From: an uncultured Chloroflexota bacterium | Lineage (GTDB): Bacteria; Chloroflexota; Dehalococcoidia; SM23-28-2; RBG-16-64-32 | Assembly (NCBI GenBank): GCA_913056415.1 | Contig: CAJXNA010000016.1 | Coordinates: forward strand, 1-15,693 | Length of the DNA stretch: 15,693 nucleotides | Reading direction: 5' to 3' | In this document: positions 1-6,349 of the stretch, piece by piece | Numbering within the stretch: position 1 is the first letter of the stretch | Layout: each line of letters opens with the position of its first letter | Made by a program: the position numbers and the translations under genes | Notes under the pieces: generated by a model | Seen by the model: the letters and a program-made list of their open reading frames with translations, nothing else | What the model was told of the DNA's origin: nothing | Databases searched by the model: none

Positions 1-697
1 GCAAAAACTAATCATGAACAGAATGATTCAAAATTTTATAGACTTTAAAAATGCTGATGAAGATTACAATAAACTTGTAAGTAAGAACGAATTAATTAAA
101 TCTGAAATTAAACGAGTAGAAAACGAAGCAAAATTTCAAGCATACATTAACAAAATTGCAATAAAAATAGTAGATGCAAACAATGGTAACAAAGTTCAAA
201 AAATATATCATGAAGTAGCCCTCCAAAGAATTGCTGAAGAAGAAAATTGGTTGCTAGTAGCTCCTGCAATGGATAGAATTATTACTCAATTTTCTAGCCC
301 AGAAATCAAGCAACATTTAGAGATGTATAAAGAAAAAGTACTTTATTCTATTGAAAATCTTGAGAAATCACAACAAAAACAACCAGAAGTTTTAACCCTT
401 ACAAATGACGCCAGCATTAAAGGAACACTCTTTGATATCATTTTTAGTGAGAATAATAAAATTTTAACTCCAAGTATAATTTCAGCACAATTAAAAGACG
501 AAATCCAATCTATCATTGCTGATTCATTAAAAATAGTAGAGGATGAAAACACAAAGATTGAAACTTATGTTGAATTACAAAGACTTGATTCTCAAGAAGA
601 AGATGAACAAGATAGTATCCGAAAAAAGATAATTGCTTCTCAATCAGAACCTGAGCCAGAATCAGAACCTGAGCCAGAATCAGAACCTGAACCAGGA
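1..697. other. AT-rich segment of foreign composition at the left edge
   Basis: This stretch is about 30% GC by eye (line one has 15 G/C in 60) against roughly 60-65% for the rest of the window. Its codons end mostly in A or T, and lysine is almost always AAA. It encodes an acidic, Lys/Glu/Ile/Asn-rich sequence without recognisable catalytic motifs, ending in Ser-Glu-Pro repeats. The switch to GC-rich codons occurs within a Gly-Asn codon run at 695-754. The composition and the Glu-Pro-rich style resemble AT-rich marine archaea such as Nitrosopumilus, but that origin is a guess. A metagenomic misjoin at the repeat is the simplest explanation; horizontal fusion is the alternative. Confidence 0.8.
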
Positions 698-3517
698 AAT
701 AATGGAAATGGTAACGGTAACGGCAATGGCAACGGCAACGGCAACGGCAACGGGATACATCTGAAGCGCCATCCGTTCGTTTCCATCCACCTGCCCATCT
801 ACAACGAGCAGCGGGTCATCGACCGGCTCCTGACCGCCTGCACATCCTTCGACTACCCCAACTACGAGGTGATCGTGGGGGACGATTCCGTCGACGGCAC
901 CCTGGGCTACCTGGAGAAGTGGGCCAAGCACCCGAAGGTCAAGATCAGCCACCGCATCAACCGCAAGGGGTTCAAGGGGGCGGCGCTGAAGAAGACGCTG
1001 GAGATCACGGACCCCCGTACCGAGTTCATCATCGTCTATGACGCCGACTTCGTGCCCGGCCCCGATATGATCCAGCAGTACCTCGTGTACTTCTTCGGGC
1101 CTAACGGGAACGGTAACGGTAACGGCAACGGCAAACCGAACGGCGTTAAGGGGAACGGGAACGGCAAGCCCAACGGCCTCAGGGTCAACGGCGGCAACGG
1201 CAAGCCCAATGGCGTGACGGGGTACGGCAATGGAAAGCCCAACGGCCTGATGGTAAACGGCGGCAACGGCCACTCCAACGGCAACGGGAATGGCAACGGA
1301 CTGGCCGATGAGAAGGTGGCGGCGGTACAGGGGTACCAGTGGCACATGCTGAACGCCGACGAGAACTGGATCACCAAGGGCGTACGCGCCGAGTACAGCG
1401 GCAGCTACGTTGTGGAGCGGTCCACACAAGAGCTACTGGGCACGATGAAGATGGTCTCCGGCAGCGTCTACATGATCCGAGCCGACGTTTTGCGCCAAAA
1501 GGAGATCGGCTGGGGCACCAGCATCACCGAGGACTGGGAGCTGACGATAAAGCTGTACCTGGCCGGCTACAAGGTGCTGTACACTCCGTTCATTCAGGCC
1601 CCGGCCGAGTGCGTCAACAACTTCAGGCAGCTGGTCAAGCAGCGGATGCGCTGGGCGGAGGGGCACACCCACCTGGTCAAGAAGTACTTCCCTCTGGTCA
1701 TGGCCTCGCAGAAGATGTCGCTGCGGGAGAAGCTGGAGTTCATCTACTACGCGCCCTATTATCTGCAGTCGGTATTCTTCATCGTAGGAACGTTGTTCTG
1801 GCTGCTGGCGGATACGTTGCTCCACGACAACTTCCCTTACTGGCAGTCCGTGTTCGGCTGGTCGCTGGTGTTCACCAACGCCGCCGCTCTGGCCCTGATG
1901 AACGTGGTCGGCCTGTTCCTGGAGCGAGGCGTCAAGCGAGATTTGGGCGGTATCGTCTCGGTCGTTCTTCTGGGCTACCTCCTGGCCCCGTTCCAGGCCT
2001 ACGCCGCCCTCAAGGGGCTGCTGGAGGTGAAAGAGGGGGGCTGGAGCCGCACGCCAAAGTCAGGGCGGATAACGGGCACCCTGTCCAAGCTGCAGCTGGG
2101 CCGCCGCCTGCGCCAGTTGCTGGGGGCGAAGCGGCGACCGCGGCCGCGGCCGCAGGCGCAGGGGGCCGGGGCCCACTTCAAGCTGTTGGCGGCCGGGCTG
2201 TGGCCGCGGCGCTGGCGCGCCGGCCTGGCCTACGGGGCGCTGACCGTCATGCTGGTGGCGTTGCTTTGGGCGGGGTTCGAGGCCCGCAACGTGACGCCGG
2301 TGGCGGCGGCGCCAAATCAGTTCAACCTGCACGCAAACTTCAAAGCCAGCGACGACATGTTCCCCGACAGTGAGTTCTTCGGGCCGTCGTCAGTTCCGCA
2401 GCACTTTCCAGACATCGGAACCAGCTGGAGCGATCCCCGCGGGGGCGCCGAGACGTTTGGTACCCTCGCGGGAGTTCTTGATGGCACCGGCTCAGCTGTC
2501 GAGACGTCCGGCGCCGACAATGCAACCCGTGAGGAGACTTCCATCGGCTCTGACGAGATGGATATCTCCGCTCGAATGATTATAACGGACAACGCGAACG
2601 ACACGATCTATGGCGGCCTGGCAGGTCGCATGGCGGCTGCTCAAGACCTGTCCGTTGCAGGGAATAACGATTACTACGTCGCTATTGTCATCGGCAACTC
2701 CGATGGCTTCGGAGCCGATATTCAACTTCGCAAAGTGGTCGATGACGTCCTCCAGGCCGCACTCAACACCCACAACGCCAACATCGGTAACAATGTGGTA
2801 TTCCATCTCCGGTTCACGATTCGAAGCGGGAGCAAGAAGGTGTTCCTGGACGGCGTCGAGATCTTCAACAACACGACAGACAATTCCTTCGTGGGGAACA
2901 CCCATGCCGGGCTGTTCAGCCGGAGCGACAAGGTGGAGATTGACGATTTCTACAGCCTGGATCCCACCGGCCTCACTATGGATGACACCACCGGCAGCGC
3001 CGGCAGCATCCTGTTCGATGCCATGGCTGATGACTATACCTGGGACTCGGTCCTCAGCTACCCGACGGGCGCCGACCCGGGGGAGATCGCCGGAGGGAAC
3101 TATATCGTTACGGTTCACCACACGCTCCTCGATACCGCTGCCAACAAGAAGATAACCCTGAGATTCACGTTGGACTACGGGGCTACCCCCATAGGCACCG
3201 TTACCCACCAGTGGAAAGGCAACGACTCGTCACCCACGGCCATCACCGTGAATACCACCATCCCCTTCCCGCTCCTGCTGCTCGACGAGAGCCCAGCCCA
3301 GCCGCTTCAGTTGCGGATCAACTTTGAAACTGCTAGCACGGGTCAGGCGCTCACGATGCACTACGACAACGGTGCCAGCCAGACCGTCCTGAACACGCCC
3401 GCCGTCACGGTGGACGAGCTGGGCTGGCGGCTGCTGCTGCTGGCGCCCCTGGTGCCGGCGCTGCCCCTGCTGATGCGGGTGCTGAGGAATCGCAGGGCGA
3501 GGAGGGCCGGCGCATGA
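14..3517 (+). CDS. GT2 processive-type glycosyltransferase with foreign N-terminus and extracytoplasmic LamG-like C-terminus
   Basis: This is a 1167-residue ORF with several parts. Residues 1-228 are the AT-rich acidic segment, then a Gly-Asn run (228-247). A family 2 GT-A domain follows from about 253, with the family signatures: Asp290-Asp291 in GDDS, DAD at 343-345, Thr-Glu-Asp at 505-507 and Gln-Arg-Met-Arg-Trp at 543-547. This is the D, DxD, TED, QxxRW set of cellulose-synthase-like membrane enzymes, which extend a glycan on the cytoplasmic face. Three or so membrane segments follow (about 575-680). Next come a basic linker, another hydrophobic segment near 738-755 ending in an Ala-rich signal-peptidase-like site, a ConA/LamG-like beta region (about 770-985), a second beta-rich region (988-1130), and a C-terminal hydrophobic stretch with an Arg-rich tail. 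A 67-residue Gly/Asn insertion (363-429) interrupts the GT domain. The frame is open to the left window edge and the ATG has no ribosome binding site, so the start is uncertain. The product linkage cannot be told. Confidence 0.85.
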   Translation: MNRMIQNFIDFKNADEDYNKLVSKNELIKSEIKRVENEAKFQAYINKIAIKIVDANNGNKVQKIYHEVALQRIAEEENWLLVAPAMDRIITQFSSPEIKQHLEMYKEKVLYSIENLEKSQQKQPEVLTLTNDASIKGTLFDIIFSENNKILTPSIISAQLKDEIQSIIADSLKIVEDENTKIETYVELQRLDSQEEDEQDSIRKKIIASQSEPEPESEPEPESEPEPGNNGNGNGNGNGNGNGNGNGIHLKRHPFVSIHLPIYNEQRVIDRLLTACTSFDYPNYEVIVGDDSVDGTLGYLEKWAKHPKVKISHRINRKGFKGAALKKTLEITDPRTEFIIVYDADFVPGPDMIQQYLVYFFGPNGNGNGNGNGKPNGVKGNGNGKPNGLRVNGGNGKPNGVTGYGNGKPNGLMVNGGNGHSNGNGNGNGLADEKVAAVQGYQWHMLNADENWITKGVRAEYSGSYVVERSTQELLGTMKMVSGSVYMIRADVLRQKEIGWGTSITEDWELTIKLYLAGYKVLYTPFIQAPAECVNNFRQLVKQRMRWAEGHTHLVKKYFPLVMASQKMSLREKLEFIYYAPYYLQSVFFIVGTLFWLLADTLLHDNFPYWQSVFGWSLVFTNAAALALMNVVGLFLERGVKRDLGGIVSVVLLGYLLAPFQAYAALKGLLEVKEGGWSRTPKSGRITGTLSKLQLGRRLRQLLGAKRRPRPRPQAQGAGAHFKLLAAGLWPRRWRAGLAYGALTVMLVALLWAGFEARNVTPVAAAPNQFNLHANFKASDDMFPDSEFFGPSSVPQHFPDIGTSWSDPRGGAETFGTLAGVLDGTGSAVETSGADNATREETSIGSDEMDISARMIITDNANDTIYGGLAGRMAAAQDLSVAGNNDYYVAIVIGNSDGFGADIQLRKVVDDVLQAALNTHNANIGNNVVFHLRFTIRSGSKKVFLDGVEIFNNTTDNSFVGNTHAGLFSRSDKVEIDDFYSLDPTGLTMDDTTGSAGSILFDAMADDYTWDSVLSYPTGADPGEIAGGNYIVTVHHTLLDTAANKKITLRFTLDYGATPIGTVTHQWKGNDSSPTAITVNTTIPFPLLLLDESPAQPLQLRINFETASTGQALTMHYDNGASQTVLNTPAVTVDELGWRLLLLAPLVPALPLLMRVLRNRRARRAGA
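644..697 (+). repeat. 18-bp tandem repeat encoding Ser-Glu-Pro-Glu-Pro-Glu
   Basis: Three in-frame copies of TCAGAACCTGAGCCAGAA lie end to end; the third differs by two bases. The encoded Ser/Glu/Pro run is likely an extended, negatively charged linker. It is the last part of the window with AT-rich composition and directly abuts the Gly-Asn repeat where composition changes. Confidence 0.9.
695..754 (+). repeat. Gly-Asn hexanucleotide repeat at the composition boundary
   Basis: Alternating Gly and Asn codons (about ten GGN-AAY pairs) fill this tract. Codons at the left are GGA/AAT and GGT/AAC, while those at the right are almost all GGC/AAC, so the composition change is contained in the repeat. 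A 17-base word, GGTAACGGTAACGGCAA, occurs here at 710-726 and again at 1112-1128 inside the same gene. Such a shared word is a plausible substrate for misassembly or for slippage and recombination. Confidence 0.9.
1100..1300 (+). repeat. Gly/Asn-rich insertion inside the GT2 catalytic domain
   Basis: These 201 bases (residues 363-429) encode a low-complexity sequence built from Asn-Gly pairs and four copies of Lys-Pro-Asn-Gly. It lies between the strand carrying the DAD motif (343-345) and the AAVQGYQWHML segment, two parts that are adjacent or separated by a short acidic loop in typical relatives. The flanking sequence continues normally on both sides and the reading frame is kept. The repeats therefore look like an in-frame expansion in a surface loop near the active site, not a break of the gene. 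Confidence 0.85.
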
Positions 3518-4146
3518 GCGAGCCCGTGTCCGACCGGATTAGCTTCAGCGCAGCGGCGGAGATGCCCGCCGAGCGGGGACGGGACACCTATCAGCTGATC
3601 CTGCTCCTCAGCGCCGTGACGCTGCTGCTGCTGCCGTTCATCACCACGTTCAACGAGTTCATGACGGCGATGGTGATGACGATGCACCTGGACGGCGTCC
3701 TGCGGGAGTGGATCGTGCCGGCGGAGGCGCGCATGGTGGCGGTCCTGCTGTCGCCGCTGGGGGTCGATGTCAGCGTCAGCAGCACCTCCATCTACATCGG
3801 CGGCGGCGATTTCCCGCTGCCGGTGTTCATCAGCTGGAACTGCGTGGGCTGGCAGAGCCTGGTCCTGTTCGGCTTGACCGTCAAGACCGGCCTGGACGGG
3901 CGCTACACCCGGGCCAGCCAGCTCCGCGCACTCAGCCTGGGCCTCCTGGGCATCATCTGGATCAACCTGCTGCGCATCGCCGGTATCGCCCTGGTGGCCT
4001 ACTACTTCGGCCGGCTGCCGGCGGTGCTGGCCCACGACTACGGCGGCACGATCATGACTATCGTCTGGCTGGCGCTGTTCTGGTATTTCGCTATCAACTA
4101 CGTTCTGGAATCTAAGGACGATGAGGAGGAGGAAGCAGTTGAGTAG
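3514..4146 (+). CDS. Exosortase/archaeosortase-family transpeptidase
   Basis: This 210-residue integral membrane protein has hydrophobic segments at about 28-48, 103-122, 136-165 and 178-198. It carries the family's catalytic residues in order: Cys110 in SWNCVGWQS, Arg154 in NLLRIAGI and His174 in LAHDYGG. In known exosortases and archaeosortases this Cys-Arg-His set cleaves a C-terminal sorting tail and transfers the protein to a membrane or cell-surface acceptor. At 210 residues it is nearer archaeosortase size than the larger EpsH type. The start codon overlaps the stop of the glycosyltransferase gene (ATGA), implying coupled translation. That upstream protein ends in a hydrophobic stretch plus Arg cluster, so it is the obvious candidate substrate. 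The acidic C-terminus (DDEEEEAVE) is unremarkable. The family call is firm; the substrate is an inference. Confidence 0.85.
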   Translation: MSEPVSDRISFSAAAEMPAERGRDTYQLILLLSAVTLLLLPFITTFNEFMTAMVMTMHLDGVLREWIVPAEARMVAVLLSPLGVDVSVSSTSIYIGGGDFPLPVFISWNCVGWQSLVLFGLTVKTGLDGRYTRASQLRALSLGLLGIIWINLLRIAGIALVAYYFGRLPAVLAHDYGGTIMTIVWLALFWYFAINYVLESKDDEEEEAVE

Positions 4147-4294
4147 AGATAGGGAAATAGGCCGCTGTGGTTGACAGATTAAATGTAACGATGACCGGCG
4201 TTAGGACATCTAATTAGCTTAGGTGAATGGGAATTATTGATATGGATATTAAATTTGGGCTGCTGCCGAATCTAGCTGTGAGAGGTGAAGTGGT
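4147..4294 (+). promoter_or_regulatory. AT-richer intergenic region before parA, possible promoter
   Basis: This is the longest gap within the glycan locus and is visibly richer in A+T than its neighbours. It contains TTGACA at 4171-4176, but nothing resembling a -10 box lies 16-18 bp downstream. TATTAA at 4247-4252 could serve as a -10 element but lacks a good -35. The region probably starts a new transcript for parA onward, but I cannot fix a promoter. A 23-codon ORF (4227-4298) ends across the parA start. Confidence 0.3.
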
Positions 4295-4298
4295 ATGA
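4227..4298 (+). CDS. Possible 23-residue leader peptide overlapping the parA start
   Basis: An ATG at 4227 opens a 23-codon frame (MGIIDMDIKFGLLPNLAVRG...). Its TGA stop overlaps the parA ATG in an ATGA arrangement, in a different frame from parA. A second in-frame ATG is at 4242. An AGGTGA motif lies directly against the first ATG with no spacer, which is poor for initiation there. The arrangement would allow translational coupling, but an open frame this short can arise by chance and no function is suggested. Confidence 0.2.
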   Translation: MGIIDMDIKFGLLPNLAVRGEVV

Positions 4299-5128
4299 CA
4301 AGGATCATCTGCATAGTCAACCGCAAGGGGGGGTCCGGCAAGACCACCACTACGTTCAACCTGGCCGGGGCGCTGGCCGAACAGGGCCACCGCGTCCTGG
4401 TGATTGACCTCGATCCCCAGGGGAGCTTCAGCCGCTCCCTCAGCGCCAACGGCGACGGGTCCAAGCTGTCCGCTGTCCTGATGACGCCAAGCGAGGAGTT
4501 CGCCAGGCTGGTGCAGCCTACGCCTGTGGAGAATCTCTTCCTGATACCCGCCGACCCGGATCTCAAGGTCATCGAGCTGCGATACGGCGAGCTGGCCGGG
4601 CATCACAACCGCCTGCGGTCCTGCCTGACCAAGTTCCTGCCGGATGGGTTCGATTTCATCCTCATCGACTGTCCGCCCAGCCTGAGCATCCTCACCTCAA
4701 ATGCTCTGGTGGCGGCCCAGGAGGTGATCATCCCCGTCGACGGCTCTACCTACGGTACCGAGGCGCTCAAGGACACGCTGGAGAGCATCAAGCTGGTGCA
4801 GGAGGAGGTCAACCCCGACCTCCGCATCTGCGGCATACTCCTGGGCAACATCAATCGCAGGACTATCTACGACCAGACCATCGAGGAGACTTACAGAAGC
4901 CGCTTCACAGACACAATGTTCGATACAGTCATACCCACATCAATCAAGGCTGATGAGGCAGCCATGCTGGGGAAACCGATCACGAATTACGCTTCTTCTT
5001 CTAGCCTGGCGCAATGCTATCGCCACTTGGCGGAAGAGGTGGTTAGTAGAAACCAAGAGAAATGGTCGCTAAGAAAGAAAAGTTCCGGTCTGAGCAAGAA
5101 GCTCAGCTCGATCGTGGCGCGTCGCTAG
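4295..5128 (+). CDS. ParA/MinD-family ATPase (BcsQ/Soj-like)
   Basis: This 277-residue deviant-Walker ATPase shows KGGSGKTT at residues 11-18 (signature Lys11, P-loop Lys16), the Walker A' DLD at 38-40 followed by PQGS, and the Walker B region LIDCPPSL with Asp125. The C-terminus is basic. Family members dimerise on ATP, bind DNA or membrane, and segregate or position cargo such as chromosomes, plasmids or surface machines. No parB or centromere-like repeat is seen nearby, and the neighbours are glycan genes. A role like that of BcsQ, which localises cellulose synthase, therefore fits better than DNA partitioning (inference). The start is supported by GAGGTG at 4280-4285. The last 67 bases are shared with the next gene in another frame. 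Confidence 0.85.
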   Translation: MTRIICIVNRKGGSGKTTTTFNLAGALAEQGHRVLVIDLDPQGSFSRSLSANGDGSKLSAVLMTPSEEFARLVQPTPVENLFLIPADPDLKVIELRYGELAGHHNRLRSCLTKFLPDGFDFILIDCPPSLSILTSNALVAAQEVIIPVDGSTYGTEALKDTLESIKLVQEEVNPDLRICGILLGNINRRTIYDQTIEETYRSRFTDTMFDTVIPTSIKADEAAMLGKPITNYASSSSLAQCYRHLAEEVVSRNQEKWSLRKKSSGLSKKLSSIVARR

Positions 5129-6324
5129 GGACGGCCGATCGGGAGCTGTTTCTAGCCAAGCGGCGGACGAGGCAGCCCCGGCGTCAAGCCGAGATCCTAG
5201 CGTCCAGGGCGGAGCCCGACGGGGCGGCGCCCGCTTCTGCCGTCAGCCCAGCGGGGCGCGGCAAAAGGCGCCTATTTGAGACGGCGCAGCGTACCCAGTT
5301 AGAGACGCCGGTAGTCCTGAGCCGGACTGACAGGGCGCTGATATCGGAAGGCAGGCCCAGCAAGCGTCTGCGGTTCCAGGCGCTCCAAGAGACGCAGCTT
5401 GAGACACCCTCACGGCAGGGCAAGGCCGAGCGCATGCTGGCGCGCCCCGCCTGGCTGGCCAGAAGGCAGCGCTTCCGTGACGTCCAGATGGCCCAGATCG
5501 ACGGAACTTCGGTGCTGGCCGAGGCGGACAGAATCCTGCTGGTCGGAACCGAGAGGCGATCGATACCTCAAACCGGGCTCGATAAGAGGCACCGGATCCT
5601 GGCGCTGCAGCAAGCCCAGCTTGAGGCCCCCGCCGTGTTGGGGAAGGCGGAACGGGTGTTGCTGGGTCAGGCCCAACCGTACCAGCGGCAGCGCTTCCGC
5701 GCGAACCAGAAGGCCCAACTCAGCGCGCCCTCGGTTATGGGGGAGACCGAACGGATGCTGCTGGTCGGCGCCCGCAGCAGCGGATGGCGCCGTCCCCTCC
5801 GCGCTCTGGGAGAGGCCGTGGCGGCCTCGCTCGCCTACGCACAGGCCAAACTGAAGACACGCCGGCCAGCGGGCCAGTCGGAAGAGGTTACCGTGGCCGA
5901 AGGTCCGGCGGTCGCTGCCGGGCCCGCCGAGGAGCCAGCAGTGGCCATCGCTAGTGCAACGATGCGCGAGCAGGGTACGGCATCGGACGTCCCGGCCGCG
6001 CCGACGGCAGCGGAGGCGCCGACGGAGGCGGCCCGCATCCTTGCCAAGGCGTTTGGCCGAGAGGACCTGGCGGGCCAGCTTTCTATCGTAACGGCGGCCC
6101 TGACGGAAGTTGGGGCTCCAAGAGACGAGTTCGGCTTGGTGCTAAAGGTTGGCTCCTTGGCCCCCAAGGCACAAGCCGGAGCATCGGAGTTTACAGTCAA
6201 GGGCCTGGGGCTGGCCGAGCTGTCGCACGGGCTGTCGCGGTGGCTTAAGGAGGTCGATAAAACTGATGTTCCCCTCCAGGTCATCGACGACGGCTCCGGG
6301 AAGATCAAGGTGTTGCTCTCATGA
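5062..6324 (+). CDS. Protein with six 33-residue F-x3-Q-x2-Q-L...[ED]R repeats
   Basis: I do not recognise this 420-residue protein. Residues 5-240 contain six copies of a repeat whose Phe (Ile in unit five) falls at 8, 72, 105, 138, 179 and 212. Each reads F-x3-Q-x2-Q-[LI], and exactly 12 residues after the second Gln there is an Arg preceded by Asp or Glu, then usually x-Leu (Arg27, 91, 124, 157, 198, 231). Three of the five spacings are exactly 33. One unit has eight extra residues, and a degenerate unit may fill the 64-residue gap after the first. An Ala/Pro/Glu-rich, probably disordered linker (about 255-320) leads to a compact C-terminal domain (about 322-420). There is no signal peptide or membrane segment, so it is probably cytoplasmic and basic in the repeat part. 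Repeat one lies within the 67-bp parA overlap, which supports this start; a TAG at 5047 closes the frame upstream. It may be a ParA partner or adaptor. Confidence 0.8.
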   Translation: MVAKKEKFRSEQEAQLDRGASLGTADRELFLAKRRTRQPRRQAEILASRAEPDGAAPASAVSPAGRGKRRLFETAQRTQLETPVVLSRTDRALISEGRPSKRLRFQALQETQLETPSRQGKAERMLARPAWLARRQRFRDVQMAQIDGTSVLAEADRILLVGTERRSIPQTGLDKRHRILALQQAQLEAPAVLGKAERVLLGQAQPYQRQRFRANQKAQLSAPSVMGETERMLLVGARSSGWRRPLRALGEAVAASLAYAQAKLKTRRPAGQSEEVTVAEGPAVAAGPAEEPAVAIASATMREQGTASDVPAAPTAAEAPTEAARILAKAFGREDLAGQLSIVTAALTEVGAPRDEFGLVLKVGSLAPKAQAGASEFTVKGLGLAELSHGLSRWLKEVDKTDVPLQVIDDGSGKIKVLLS

Positions 6325-6349
6325 TGGCTGAGCGGGCAGGGATCTGAAC

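Noticed and set aside
644..1300. CRISPR-like array in the repeated region
   Set aside because: The repeats are contiguous, in-frame codon repeats without unique spacers; they are protein low-complexity tracts.
680..1429. Long minus-strand open frame (249 residues) opposite the glycosyltransferase
   Set aside because: It is antisense to clear GT2 motifs, has Val/Ala/Gly-rich content typical of GC-rich antisense frames and shows no domain.
1339..2373. Second plus-strand frame of 344 residues inside the glycosyltransferase gene
   Set aside because: Arg/Gly/Ala-rich shadow frame across the TED and QxxRW coding region; the other frame has all the conserved residues.
4171..4176. Perfect TTGACA as a -35 box for parA
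   Set aside because: The sequence 16-18 bp downstream is GC-rich (ACCGGC) and nothing like a -10 box, so it was not called as a promoter by itself.
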